From: Duganella rivi
GTDB taxonomy: Bacteria > Pseudomonadota > Gammaproteobacteria > Burkholderiales > Burkholderiaceae_D
NCBI RefSeq assembly: GCF_009857435.1
Contig: NZ_WWCK01000002.1
Span: 558,001 to 622,000, forward strand
Length of the DNA stretch: 64,000 nucleotides
Reading direction: 5' to 3'
The notes under the pieces are model-generated. The model did no database searches and was not told where the DNA came from. It worked only from the letters and a program-made list of their open reading frames with translations. Of this stretch, positions 1-7,664 are shown piece by piece. The position numbers and the translations under genes are program-made. Position 1 is the stretch's first letter; every line of letters begins with the position of its first letter.

Positions 1-2
1 CA

Positions 3-44
3 AAACTGGTTGCCGTGTTCGAGTTGCAGCGCAAGCGCTACTGA
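3..44 (+). CDS. C-terminal tail of an upstream gene (partial)
   Basis: A reading frame that enters from the left edge gives KLVAVFELQRKRY followed by TGA at 42-44. The stop lies about 70 bases before the tRNA promoter, which would suit a gene end. Only 13 residues are visible, so no family can be named, and the other two forward frames stay open over this short stretch. This is a tentative call. Confidence 0.3.
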   Translation, partial: KLVAVFELQRKRY

Positions 45-113
45 GATTGCGGCGAATCCGTTGCAGACCTGCCAATCTTGCTCTGATTTTTCAGCAAAAA
101 CAAGGGTTTGCTA

Positions 114-142
114 TTGCGTTCGGGGAATGACGCTGCCATAAT
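114..142 (+). promoter_or_regulatory. sigma-70 promoter of the tRNA-Glu pair
   Basis: TTGCGT at 114-119 and CATAAT at 137-142 are separated by exactly 17 bases. They are followed by a GC-rich discriminator (ACGCGCC) about 15 bases before the first tRNA. A GC-rich discriminator is typical of stable-RNA promoters under growth-rate (stringent) control; that control is inferred. Confidence 0.7.
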
Positions 143-157
143 ACGCGCCTTGGAAAT

Positions 158-233
158 GTCCCCATCGTCTAGAGGCCTAGGACATCACCCTTTCACGGTG
201 AGTACCGGGGTTCGAATCCCCGTGGGGACGCCA
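158..233 (+). tRNA. tRNA-Glu (UUC), copy 1
   Basis: This is a 76-base cloverleaf with a 7-bp acceptor stem (GTCCCCA / TGGGGAC), a D arm, anticodon loop CTTTCAC with anticodon TTC, a T arm containing GGTTCGAATCC, and an encoded 3' CCA. It is base-for-base identical to the copy 47 bases downstream and is probably co-transcribed with it. Confidence 0.97.
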
Positions 234-280
234 ACAGACCTTTCCAAGTGAGTAGTGCAAGGCCAGTACGGACAGTTTCT

Positions 281-356
281 GTCCCCATCGTCTAGAGGCC
301 TAGGACATCACCCTTTCACGGTGAGTACCGGGGTTCGAATCCCCGTGGGGACGCCA
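281..356 (+). tRNA. tRNA-Glu (UUC), copy 2
   Basis: This 76-base gene is identical to the copy at 158-233, including anticodon TTC and the encoded CCA. The 47-base spacer has no promoter of its own that I can see. A strong hairpin terminator follows four bases after the CCA, so the two genes form one transcription unit. Confidence 0.97.
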
Positions 357-360
357 AATC

Positions 361-393
361 ATGCAAAAAGCCGCCTAGTGCGGCTTTTTGCAT
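361..393. terminator. bidirectional intrinsic terminator
   Basis: A perfect 14-bp inverted repeat (ATGCAAAAAGCCGC / GCGGCTTTTTGCAT) has a 5-base loop. Flanking A and T runs give a U-tract on either strand. It ends the tRNA-Glu unit from the left and the subtilase cluster (last stop at 402) from the right. Confidence 0.9.
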
Positions 394-401
394 TTCCGGC
401 C

Positions 402-2225
402 CTACCACGCCAGCGGCGCGTACTGCACGGCCGGACGATAGAACGGCATCACGCCCAGCGCGTAGGGATCGTAGAGCGGCGCCATCATCGGCATCATCCC
501 CATCGATTGCGGCTGCATCGCCTGCGGCGCTGCGCCGGCTTGCGCTTGCAGTCCCACTGACACCAGCACGTCCGGCAAGCCATAGCCGATGCGGCTTTGA
601 TCGCCAAGGCTGACGCGGCGCGCGCTGCTGCGGATGATCTGGAACAGCCGCTCAACCCGCGCCGCGCCGCGCGCCTTGTACTGCTGCGACTGGAAGTCCG
701 GGTGGTGCGCGAGGCAGAGCGCGGCCAGCCCGGTCACGTGCGGCGCTGCCATCGAGGTGCCATCCCACGCGGCGAAATTATTCGGCGGCACGCAGGAGGT
801 GATGGCCACGCCCGGCGCGCACACCGCCACTTGCGGCCCGAGGCAGCTGAACTTGGCAGTGAAGTAGCCGTAGGCGTCGACGTTGCTGTCCAGCGTTTGC
901 GCGTGGTAGCTGTCGGCCGGGAATTCATCGAGCTTGCCGATGGCCGCCACCGCCAGCACATTGGGCGAGGACGCCGGGTACTGCACCGCGCCGCCCGAAT
1001 TGCCCGCAGCGACAATGCAGGCAATACCGGCCCGCTTGGCGCGGATGATTTGCTGCTCCAGCGCTTCCGATATTTCCGCGCCGCCGAGGCTGAGGTTGAC
1101 CACGTCGATCTGCTTGTCGATGCAGTACTCCAGCGCGTCGATCAATTGGCTGATTTGGCCGCCGGGGAACAGTTTGCAGGCATGGACTTCGGCATCGGGC
1201 GCAAAGCCGCGCATGCCCGATGCGATGTCGGCCGCCGCAATCACGCCCGCGCAGTGCGAGCCGTGGCCGATGCTGTCCTGATCCCAGCCGTTGGGATTGG
1301 TCTGCTTGTTGAGTACATCAAAGCCGGCGTGGATGGTGCGCAGATTGTCGTGCGTAGTCGCGGCGCCGGAATCGATGATGGCAATCTTCACGCCTTGGCC
1401 GCGATAGGAGGCGGGCAGTTGGTCGAGCCGCATGGCTTTCTGGCCCCAGCCATAGCAGCGCTGTTGCGGGAAGCCCTTCAGCGCCGGCCAGTCGGACAGG
1501 GCGCGCAGCACCACCACGTTGGCGTCGTCGCTGCTGATGTCGGGATCGCGCTGGTAGAAGCTCCAGTAATCGGCTTTCGGCTTGACATACAGGCCGCGCA
1601 CGGTGTCGGCGGTTTCGCCGAACAGCGATAGCGTGACTTGGCCGTTGGCGCCAGTCACGCCGCTGGCCGGCAACATGCTGCCGAACAGCGAGACCTCGGC
1701 ATTCGCCTGCGGCGCGCCATCCTTGCCGAACACGCTGATGATGGCGTTCAGCACCGGCCCGCTGCTGTCGATCGGCGCCACGCCCGTGACCATGGCCGGC
1801 TGCCGCAGCGACGGCTCCATCAAATTGAGATGCTGGTCATGCTCGACCAGCAGCCGGCCTTGGCCTTGCTGGTGCAAGGCGGCGGCTTTTTGCTCGGTCA
1901 TGCGCGCCACCAGCACGCCCTGGTTGCCGCCCATGCCGTCGGCCAGCGCGCCGAGCACCGACTTCGGCCCAACCTTGTCGATCACTTCGATATCGTCGCT
2001 GTCGCGCAGCGCTTGCTCCAGCGCGGCGAACTGCAAGGGCTGCAAGCCCAGCGTCTGCAAGCCTTCCGCCAGTCGCGGCGCGATCACGTATTGTTTTTTG
2101 CGGGCGCCGACATTGCGGCCCGTGCTGTCGGCGCGGCCATTGGTGCGCGGCGCGGGTTCGGCGCTGTCGACTGGCGCACTGAGGTCTGGCGGCGTGCTGC
2201 CGCCGCCGTTGGGATTTTTAGGCAT
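402..2225 (-). CDS. S8 (subtilisin-like) serine protease with prodomain, no signal peptide
   Basis: This 607-residue subtilase hydrolyses peptide bonds through an Asp-His-Ser triad seen here as D285 (AIIDSG), H321 (GHGSHCAG) and S491 (GTSMAAPH), with the oxyanion Asn in AAGNS (409). Residues 1-43 are a polar low-complexity leader, about 44-136 look like a propeptide, and about 155-215 look like a small beta-sandwich linker. The catalytic domain spans about 270-565, and a Met/Pro/Gln-rich tail ends the protein. There is no signal peptide or membrane segment, so cytosolic action or non-classical export is inferred. The ATG at 2225 is preferred over the frame-open 2264 because GGAAG sits just upstream and the protein then follows the 94-residue gene by 10 bases. 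The substrate is unknown; the two upstream genes are the obvious candidates for partner and target. Confidence 0.88.
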   Translation of the reverse strand: MPKNPNGGGSTPPDLSAPVDSAEPAPRTNGRADSTGRNVGARKKQYVIAPRLAEGLQTLGLQPLQFAALEQALRDSDDIEVIDKVGPKSVLGALADGMGGNQGVLVARMTEQKAAALHQQGQGRLLVEHDQHLNLMEPSLRQPAMVTGVAPIDSSGPVLNAIISVFGKDGAPQANAEVSLFGSMLPASGVTGANGQVTLSLFGETADTVRGLYVKPKADYWSFYQRDPDISSDDANVVVLRALSDWPALKGFPQQRCYGWGQKAMRLDQLPASYRGQGVKIAIIDSGAATTHDNLRTIHAGFDVLNKQTNPNGWDQDSIGHGSHCAGVIAAADIASGMRGFAPDAEVHACKLFPGGQISQLIDALEYCIDKQIDVVNLSLGGAEISEALEQQIIRAKRAGIACIVAAGNSGGAVQYPASSPNVLAVAAIGKLDEFPADSYHAQTLDSNVDAYGYFTAKFSCLGPQVAVCAPGVAITSCVPPNNFAAWDGTSMAAPHVTGLAALCLAHHPDFQSQQYKARGAARVERLFQIIRSSARRVSLGDQSRIGYGLPDVLVSVGLQAQAGAAPQAMQPQSMGMMPMMAPLYDPYALGVMPFYRPAVQYAPLAW

Positions 2226-2235
2226 GATCTTCCTT

Positions 2236-2520
2236 TCAAAAAGGATCGAAGGGGCCGCTGTCAAACATCGACAAGGGCCGGTCGGGTTCTATGGTTAATT
2301 GGTGCGCGGGTGTGCCGGTCAGGCGGAAGTGCTGATCCAGCAGGCGCGCTTTGTCGGCTGTGATTTCCACCACCGCCGTGTGCGGCCGTTCGCGCGGGCC
2401 GATCACGTCGACCACGGCGATGTCGGCATCGCTGGACGCCAGCGCCAGAAAGTCGGTGAGCGGCGCGCCGCGCGCGGCATGAATCAGGAAACGGGATTTG
2501 GTGCTCGGGGAATCGGGCAT
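2236..2520 (-). CDS. standalone subtilase-prodomain-like protein
   Basis: This 94-residue protein has a strong AAGGAG ribosome site before its ATG and lies 10 bases upstream of the S8 protease. By eye it aligns with residues 44-136 of that protease: FLIHAARG with YVIAPRLA, DADIAVVDVIGP with SDDIEVIDKVGP, a central TEQKAAAL / TADKARLL helix, and LTIEPDRPLSMF with LLVEHDQHLNLM. Subtilase propeptides (I9-like) act as folding chaperones and tight inhibitors. A separate copy could therefore inhibit or chaperone the neighbour in trans; that role is inferred. There is no signal peptide. The gene itself is well supported, the function moderately. Confidence 0.75.
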   Translation of the reverse strand: MPDSPSTKSRFLIHAARGAPLTDFLALASSDADIAVVDVIGPRERPHTAVVEITADKARLLDQHFRLTGTPAHQLTIEPDRPLSMFDSGPFDPF

Positions 2521-2607
2521 GGCGGTACTCCTTATGGCAGCGCCCTCCGGCAGCCGCGGCCGCAGGAGGGCAGGATGGCGGGCGCTACCAGTTGCAGCGC
2601 CACGGCA

Positions 2608-3420
2608 TCAATGCAGTGTTTGTTGGCCTTGCTGCGCAGCCTGTTGTGCCAGCTGTGCCAGCTGCGCTTGCTGCTGGGCGTAAGCGGCGGTCAGCGGATC
2701 CATGCCGAACGGCTGCATGTCTGCGCCGAACGGCACTAGGTTGGGAGGCTGCGGGATGAACGGGTTGTAGACGCTGCTGTACGGATGCGCCTTGCGCAAC
2801 AAGTCGCCGAACAGGCTTTGTGGCGCCAGGCCTTGCTGCGCGTAGGCTGCTGCGACGGGGTCGGCTCCGAACGGCAGCATGCCGCCCAGATGGCCGGCGA
2901 TGCCGCCGATAGTGTTGCCGATGCCGGCGTTACCAAACGCGCCGCCGATGGCGCCGCCCAGCGGGCGCGCCACGTTCTTGATGATGTTGCCGAACCAGCC
3001 CTGCGGCGCAAGCTGGCCGGCTTGGCCCAGCTGCGCCAGTTGGGCTTGTTGCAGCAAGTGTTGTTGTAGCTGCTGCTGTTGCTGTTGCTGCTGTTGCTGC
3101 TGTTGTTGTAGTTGCTGTTGTAGTTGCTGCTGCAGCTGCTGTTGTAACTGTTGTTGTAATTGTTGCTGCTGTTGCTGCTGTTGCTGCTGCGCGTACGCGG
3201 CGCTCATCGGATCGGCGCCGAACGGCAGCAAGCCGCCGCCGATGCCGCCGGCCGCCTGGCCGATTTGTCGTCCGAGGTTGGCATGGCCGAACAGGCCGCC
3301 GATGCCGCGTCCAATCAAGCCGCCCAGCGGCGCGCCGATCAGGCCGCCGAAGAAGCCTTGCGGGGACAGTTCACCGTATTGTTGTTGGGGCATTAGCTGT
3401 TGTGGGTAGAATTCGTTCAT
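2608..3420 (-). CDS. glycine-zipper / poly-glutamine three-repeat protein
   Basis: This is a 270-residue low-complexity protein with an excellent AAGGAGAT ribosome site. Three repeat units begin PQxxFG and end PFGxDPxxAAYAQQ, at about residues 20-79, 139-195 and 200-250. Units 1 and 2 carry glycine-zipper stretches (LGGLIGRGIGGLFG; LGGAIGGAFGNAGIG) of the kind that insert in membranes or pack as amyloid. Units 1 and 2 are separated by a glutamine tract at residues 78-120, made of Q10, four QQQL steps and Q13. No signal peptide is seen. It is first in a minus-strand cluster with a prodomain-like protein and a subtilase, which suggests a substrate or scaffold of the protease. I recognise no family. 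Confidence 0.8.
   Translation of the reverse strand: MNEFYPQQLMPQQQYGELSPQGFFGGLIGAPLGGLIGRGIGGLFGHANLGRQIGQAAGGIGGGLLPFGADPMSAAYAQQQQQQQQQQLQQQLQQQLQQQLQQQLQQQQQQQQQQQQQLQQHLLQQAQLAQLGQAGQLAPQGWFGNIIKNVARPLGGAIGGAFGNAGIGNTIGGIAGHLGGMLPFGADPVAAAYAQQGLAPQSLFGDLLRKAHPYSSVYNPFIPQPPNLVPFGADMQPFGMDPLTAAYAQQQAQLAQLAQQAAQQGQQTLH
3058..3189 (-). repeat. CAG/CAA low-complexity glutamine tract
   Basis: About 44 codons are nearly all CAA or CAG, interrupted by regularly spaced leucine codons every fourth position in the middle. Synonymous mixing of CAA and CAG suggests the protein sequence is selected, not only replication slippage. It is part of the repeat-protein gene. Confidence 0.9.
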
Positions 3421-3568
3421 GACATCTCCTTGTTGTGGTTGGCAGCGGGCCGGTAGGCCGCGCTGGTAGGATTGGACTGACAGGCGTGCATGAAGTTTTG
3501 ATATTCTTGGTTCCTGCCCGACGTTAATCAGGTATCATCCAGCCTCGATTTTTCCCTGCCCTCCGACC

Positions 3569-4705
3569 ATGAACCAATTCCGCCGACTCGACCTGTTCTG
3601 CCGCGTAGTCGATAACTACGGCGACATCGGCATTTGCTGGCGCCTGGCCAGGCAGCTGGTGCGCGAGCACGGTCTGGCGGTGACCTTGTTCGTCGATGAC
3701 CTGGCCAGCTTCCAGCGCATCTGCCCGCCGGTCGATGTGCAGGCCGCGCTGCAGCAAGTGGAGGGCGTGACCGTGCGCCACTGGGCCAATCAGGACGGCG
3801 TCTACAGCAACGATGACGTGGCCGACATCGTGATCGAATTCTTCGCGGTCGATATCCCGCCCGGCTACATCGACGCCATGGCGCAGTGCGAGCCGCGCCC
3901 GGTATGGTTCAACCTGGAAGGCTTGACGGCGGAGGAGTGGGTGGAGGGCTGCCACCGCCTGCCGTCGATGCAGCCGCGTGCGATGACCAAGCATTTCTTC
4001 TTCCCCGGCTTTACCGGTAAAACCGGCGGCCTGCTGCGCGAGGCGGAGCTTGAGCAGCAGCGCTTGCAATTCGCGCCTGCCGAATTCTTGCGGCAATTAG
4101 GGCTGACGCCGGCCGAACTGGCGGCCACCAAGGTATCGCTGTTCTGCTACCCGCACGCGCCGGTATCGGCGCTGTTTGAGGCATGGCTGCAGGGGGCAGC
4201 ACCGGTGGCCTGCCTGGTGCCGGAAGGCGTGGCGGCCGACGCCGTGCGCGCCTTCACCGGCAGCGATGGCATGGCGGGCAGCGTTGCCACGCGCGGTGCG
4301 CTGACGGTGCGGGTGCTGCCGTTCGTGCCGCAGCCGGACTACGACAAGCTGCTGTGGGCCTGCGACCTGAACTTCGTGCGCGGCGAGGATTCGTTTGTGC
4401 GCGCACAGTGGGCCGGCAAGCCGTTCATCTGGCATATCTACCCGCAGGACGAGAATCTGCACCACAAAAAGCTGCGCGCTTTCCTGCAGCGCTACGCCGG
4501 TGAACTGCCGGCCTTGGCCGATTTCGCTCTGCGCTGGAACGGTGCACCCACCAGTGGCGAAGTGGACAACTGGGCTGCCTCGTGGTCTGCCTTGGCGGCC
4601 GAATCCAGCGCCGCCACCGCGCGCGCCGCAGCGTGGCAACAACAGATGCTGTCCCTTGGCGATCTGGCAAGCAATATGCTGGCCTTTGCCGCCACGCTGA
4701 GATAG
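3569..4705 (+). CDS. earP: EF-P arginine rhamnosyltransferase EarP
   Basis: This 378-residue cytosolic glycosyltransferase moves rhamnose from dTDP-rhamnose to Arg32 of elongation factor P. The N-terminal VVDNYGDIG supplies the family's two acidic residues (D15, D19). The C-terminal nucleotide-sugar-binding half carries RGEDSFVRAQWAGKPF and IYPQDE. Length is normal for the DUF2331/EarP family. The efp gene follows 112 bases downstream on the same strand and encodes Arg at position 32, so enzyme and substrate are linked. The ribosome site before the ATG is weak. Confidence 0.95.
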   Translation: MNQFRRLDLFCRVVDNYGDIGICWRLARQLVREHGLAVTLFVDDLASFQRICPPVDVQAALQQVEGVTVRHWANQDGVYSNDDVADIVIEFFAVDIPPGYIDAMAQCEPRPVWFNLEGLTAEEWVEGCHRLPSMQPRAMTKHFFFPGFTGKTGGLLREAELEQQRLQFAPAEFLRQLGLTPAELAATKVSLFCYPHAPVSALFEAWLQGAAPVACLVPEGVAADAVRAFTGSDGMAGSVATRGALTVRVLPFVPQPDYDKLLWACDLNFVRGEDSFVRAQWAGKPFIWHIYPQDENLHHKKLRAFLQRYAGELPALADFALRWNGAPTSGEVDNWAASWSALAAESSAATARAAAWQQQMLSLGDLASNMLAFAATLR

Positions 4706-4817
4706 GCGCTTAGCCAAAAAACAGGTACAATGCCGGGTTTAGCTCTGTACCGCTTTTTTCGATCAAACGTCAGACGACGATGATCTTTACGCAACCACCT
4801 TATTAAGTAGATTCGCT

Positions 4818-5393
4818 ATGAAACCAGCAAAAGAAATTCGCGTCGGCAACATTATCATGGTTGATGCTAAGCCATTCATCGTACTGCGTTCGGACGTCAA
4901 CGGTTCGAGCCGTACCGGCTTCACCTACAAGTGGAAAATGAAGAACCTGCTGACCAACGCTCCTTTCGAAAGCGTGTTCCGCGGCGACGACAAATTCGAC
5001 GTAGTGGTGCTGGACAAGAAGCCAGTAACCTACTCGTACTTCGCTGATCCACTGTACGTGTTCATGGACGCAGAATACGAACAGTACGAAATCGAAGAAG
5101 AAAACCTGGGCGACGCCCTGAACTACCTGAAAGACGGCATGGAATGCGAAGCCGTGTTCTACGACGGTAAAGCAATCTCGGTTGAACTGCCAACCACCAT
5201 CCAGCGTCAAGTTGTGTACTCGGAGCCAGCTGTTAAAGGCAACACCTCGGGCAACGTGACCAAGGAAGCCAAGATCGAAAACGCGATCGAAGCCAAGCAA
5301 TTCTCGATCCAGGTGCCACTGTTTGTTTCGCAAGACGACATCGTCGAAATCGACACCCGCACCAACGAATTCAAGAAAGTGGTTCGCGGTTAA
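4818..5393 (+). CDS. efp: elongation factor P
   Basis: EF-P (191 residues) enters the ribosome E site and relieves stalling at proline runs. The loop NGSSRTG places Arg at residue 32, the rhamnosylated position, instead of the lysine used by the EpmA pathway, in agreement with earP just upstream. KOW/OB-fold domains fill the length and the C terminus KKVVRG is typical. TACAAT at 4726-4731 could be a -10 for a promoter separate from earP, but no clear -35 is visible. A good terminator follows. Confidence 0.98.
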   Translation: MKPAKEIRVGNIIMVDAKPFIVLRSDVNGSSRTGFTYKWKMKNLLTNAPFESVFRGDDKFDVVVLDKKPVTYSYFADPLYVFMDAEYEQYEIEEENLGDALNYLKDGMECEAVFYDGKAISVELPTTIQRQVVYSEPAVKGNTSGNVTKEAKIENAIEAKQFSIQVPLFVSQDDIVEIDTRTNEFKKVVRG

Positions 5394-5412
5394 TCGACCG
5401 TTTCCCTTCCGA

Positions 5413-5445
5413 AGCACGCCCGCGCAAGCCGGCGTGCTTTTTTTT
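5413..5445 (+). terminator. efp terminator
   Basis: An 8-bp stem (AGCACGCC / GGCGTGCT) closes a 10-base loop and is followed at once by seven to eight T residues, 20 bases after the efp stop. Confidence 0.9.
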
Positions 5446-5537
5446 CATTAATTTTTGTGGTGTAACTAGCAATGTGCTGATATATTTATGCAACGCAACA
5501 AATGCGGCGCATTAGTGAAACCAACCACGAGGATGGC

Positions 5538-5918
5538 ATGAATCGCAGGGATTTCGTAAGACTCGGCACTCCGCCGGGCAAACAGCTGGGCACGGGCGGC
5601 ATCCTCGACGCTGGTGTCGACGAGCAGCAACGTCTGATGGAAGTGGGGAAATTGACGTCGCATTGGCTGACGTCGCAGTACCTCACGCGCATCAAGTTGG
5701 CTGGCAAGTCGGGGATTGAGATTCATCCGCACGCGCTCAAGCTGGCGCTGGATATGGACCGCGAGCGCAACCTGAAGCGGGTGCGCGGGCCGCTGCACGG
5801 CATTCCGGTGCTGCTCAAGGAGGGCAACGAGGTCGCCGCAGTTCAGCTGCGCGAGGCCGGTGCAGTCCTTATCGGCAAAATCAAGCAGGACGAGTTGGCC
5901 GACCAGGCGGTTGGCGTG
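5538..5918 (+). pseudogene. amidase (AS family) remnant
   Basis: The frame begins MNRRDFVRLG (Tat-like) and carries recognisable amidase-signature-family pieces: MEVGKLTS..LT.QYLTRI, then VRGPLHGIPVLLKEGN, then QLREAGAVLIGKIKQDELA. In intact amidases about 25-30 residues (DNIDT...TTAGS) lie between the LLK and QLR motifs; here they are missing. The Ser-cis-Ser-Lys core and the remaining 300 or so residues are absent. The frame then runs antisense into the convergent gene ending at 5919. It is read as a decayed gene with in-frame deletions and loss of the 3' part. The family call is firm, the exact limits are not. Confidence 0.7.
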
Positions 5919-6632
5919 CTAGTTTTTCAGAACGTGGCGGAAAGTGGGCTCGATGCCCATCGCGTGCAGGTGCAGGACAATCTGTTCCAGCGTAGCGTCT
6001 TTCAATAACAGGCCTGCCGGCGTAGTGTGGGCATCACGCGCTGGCGGCGCCGATGCCGCAGCGGGCGCTTGCGCCGCTGCGTCTTGCTTGCCGCGCAGCT
6101 TGGCCAGCGCCTGCGCGAATTCTTCTTCGGTGATGCTGCTTAGGCGTTCGAGGAATGCAGCTTGCGCGGCTTCCGGCGGCATCATCTCCAATCCCAAATC
6201 CTCGGCCAGCGCGCCGCCCATGCTCGGGTTGACGAAGGCTGCCCACAAGCCGGTGGCGCGGTTCTGCGACGGCGGCAAATCTATGCGGCTACGGCCGAAA
6301 TCAATCTGCTCATCTTCAAAGTAAGCCTTATGCAGCAAGGCGAGGAACTGCTTTGCTTGGGTCTCCGGGATCGGCTGCTCCAGCGACAACCACAAGCGAT
6401 AGCACTCGCCGCCCGATACGCTGACGGCCGGCGCAGGCAAGCCTAGCTCCGTTTGCAGCGCGTTGGCGACGTCGCACAAGCGCGCCCAGTGCTGTTCCTC
6501 GGCCGCCTTGTGGAAGTCGATGACCAGCGTGCGCACCATGCCGGCGGCGTTGACGAGGTCTAGCGCCGCGCCATCAAGTTGCTGGCCAGCGAATAAATAT
6601 AGTCTCTGTAGCTCAAATGTTAACTTTTCCAT
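5919..6632 (-). CDS. uncharacterised protein, possibly primase-like fold
   Basis: This 237-residue soluble protein has no signal peptide. Residues about 30-140 contain TLVIDFHKA, then SVSGGECYRLWLSLEQPIP, then IDLPPSQNR. That order (basic patch, sG...hhW...P, then a P-Q motif) is reminiscent of primase-polymerase (AEP-like) domains, but I cannot see a convincing metal-binding DxD. A flexible Ala/Pro linker near residues 185-205 leads to a short C-terminal helix pair. There is no ribosome site. A TACAAT hexamer (6639-6644) lies seven bases before the ATG, so a leaderless transcript is possible. Function is unknown. Confidence 0.75.
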   Translation of the reverse strand: MEKLTFELQRLYLFAGQQLDGAALDLVNAAGMVRTLVIDFHKAAEEQHWARLCDVANALQTELGLPAPAVSVSGGECYRLWLSLEQPIPETQAKQFLALLHKAYFEDEQIDFGRSRIDLPPSQNRATGLWAAFVNPSMGGALAEDLGLEMMPPEAAQAAFLERLSSITEEEFAQALAKLRGKQDAAAQAPAAASAPPARDAHTTPAGLLLKDATLEQIVLHLHAMGIEPTFRHVLKN

Positions 6633-6692
6633 GCTTACATTGTACTATGCCCCTTGTCGCGGCCGCGGAGCCGCATCACCTGGGGAGTCTTG

Positions 6693-7664
6693 ATGCGTAA
6701 GTTTGCTTTTGCAGTATTGGCTTTGAGTGCAGGTTGGACGATGGCGAGCGAGTTCGCTGTGCCGCATCTTTACGACGTTGGCGGCGGCCGCAAAATGCAT
6801 ATGTACTGCAGCGGCCAAGGCCCGCTGACCGTGGTGTTCGACGCGCCATCCGGTGATGCCGGCTGGTCGTGGTATCGCGTGCAGCCGGAAGTGGCGAAGC
6901 ATGCGCGTGCCTGCGTGTTCGATCGCGCTGGCTTTGGCTTCAGCGATCCTGTTCAAACGCCGAACACCTCTGAGAGCGTGGCGGCGGACCTGCACAAATT
7001 GCTGGCGGCGGCAGGCGAGAAGGGGCCATACGTCATGGTCGGCAATTCGCTGGGCGGCGCCAATGTGCAGGTGTTTACCTACCGCTATCCGTCCGAGGTG
7101 AAAGGGCTGGTGCTAGTCGAAGCGCAGCATGAAGACGAAACGGCGCGTTTAAACAAAGTCACCAACGGCAAGGTAAAAGAGATTTACGCGATGGTCGAAG
7201 GGCAGGGCAAGTACTGCCTGGCTGCTGCCCGGAAGGGCTTCGCCAAGGATGCCGAGGCGCAGAAGAACTGTATCGGCGAACCGCTGAAAACCTTCGGCCC
7301 GCAACTTGGTGCGGCGTTGCTGGCGTCTGAATCCAAGCTGTCGTATTGGCAGGCCAACGTGGCGGAATATGCTGCCATCGCGAAAAGCGATGAACAGCTG
7401 CGTAAGCTGCGCCGCCCATTTGGCGATATCCCGCTGGTGGTGCTGACGCGCGGCGTGAGTCCATACGCGGTACCGGGCCAACCTCAAAGCGCGATGAACA
7501 AGGCATTTGAAGACGAGAACTTCGCGGTGCAAAAGGAGTTCACCAAACTCTCCACGCGCAGCACGCAGCGCGTGGTCGCCGGCGCCGGCCACGTGATTCA
7601 GGCTGAGATGCCGGACGCGGTGGTCGACGCCGTGCTGGAGGTATTGAAGCAGGCCACGCCCTGA
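6693..7664 (+). CDS. secreted alpha/beta hydrolase
   Basis: This 323-residue protein has a Sec signal peptide (MRKFAFAVLALSAGWTMA). The alpha/beta-hydrolase fold shows an oxyanion region (DAPSGDAGWSWY), the nucleophile elbow GNSLGG, a YRYPSEVKGLVLVEA strand and a late catalytic His (AGAGHVIQ). Substrate is unknown; esterase or lipase-like activity in the periplasm is likely. The ATG at 6693 is preferred to the upstream 6654 because GGGGAG precedes it and the signal peptide begins there. It converges on msrA with no intergenic base. Confidence 0.88.
   Translation: MRKFAFAVLALSAGWTMASEFAVPHLYDVGGGRKMHMYCSGQGPLTVVFDAPSGDAGWSWYRVQPEVAKHARACVFDRAGFGFSDPVQTPNTSESVAADLHKLLAAAGEKGPYVMVGNSLGGANVQVFTYRYPSEVKGLVLVEAQHEDETARLNKVTNGKVKEIYAMVEGQGKYCLAAARKGFAKDAEAQKNCIGEPLKTFGPQLGAALLASESKLSYWQANVAEYAAIAKSDEQLRKLRRPFGDIPLVVLTRGVSPYAVPGQPQSAMNKAFEDENFAVQKEFTKLSTRSTQRVVAGAGHVIQAEMPDAVVDAVLEVLKQATP

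Noticed and set aside
3058..3189. Repeat tract considered as a CRISPR or VNTR array
   Set aside because: There are no spacers or constant-length repeats. It is an in-frame coding tract of mixed CAA/CAG codons.
2879..3409. Plus-strand frame with poly-Cys run
   Set aside because: It is the antisense reading of the CAG/CAA glutamine tract. The minus-strand gene has the ribosome site and the meaningful repeats.
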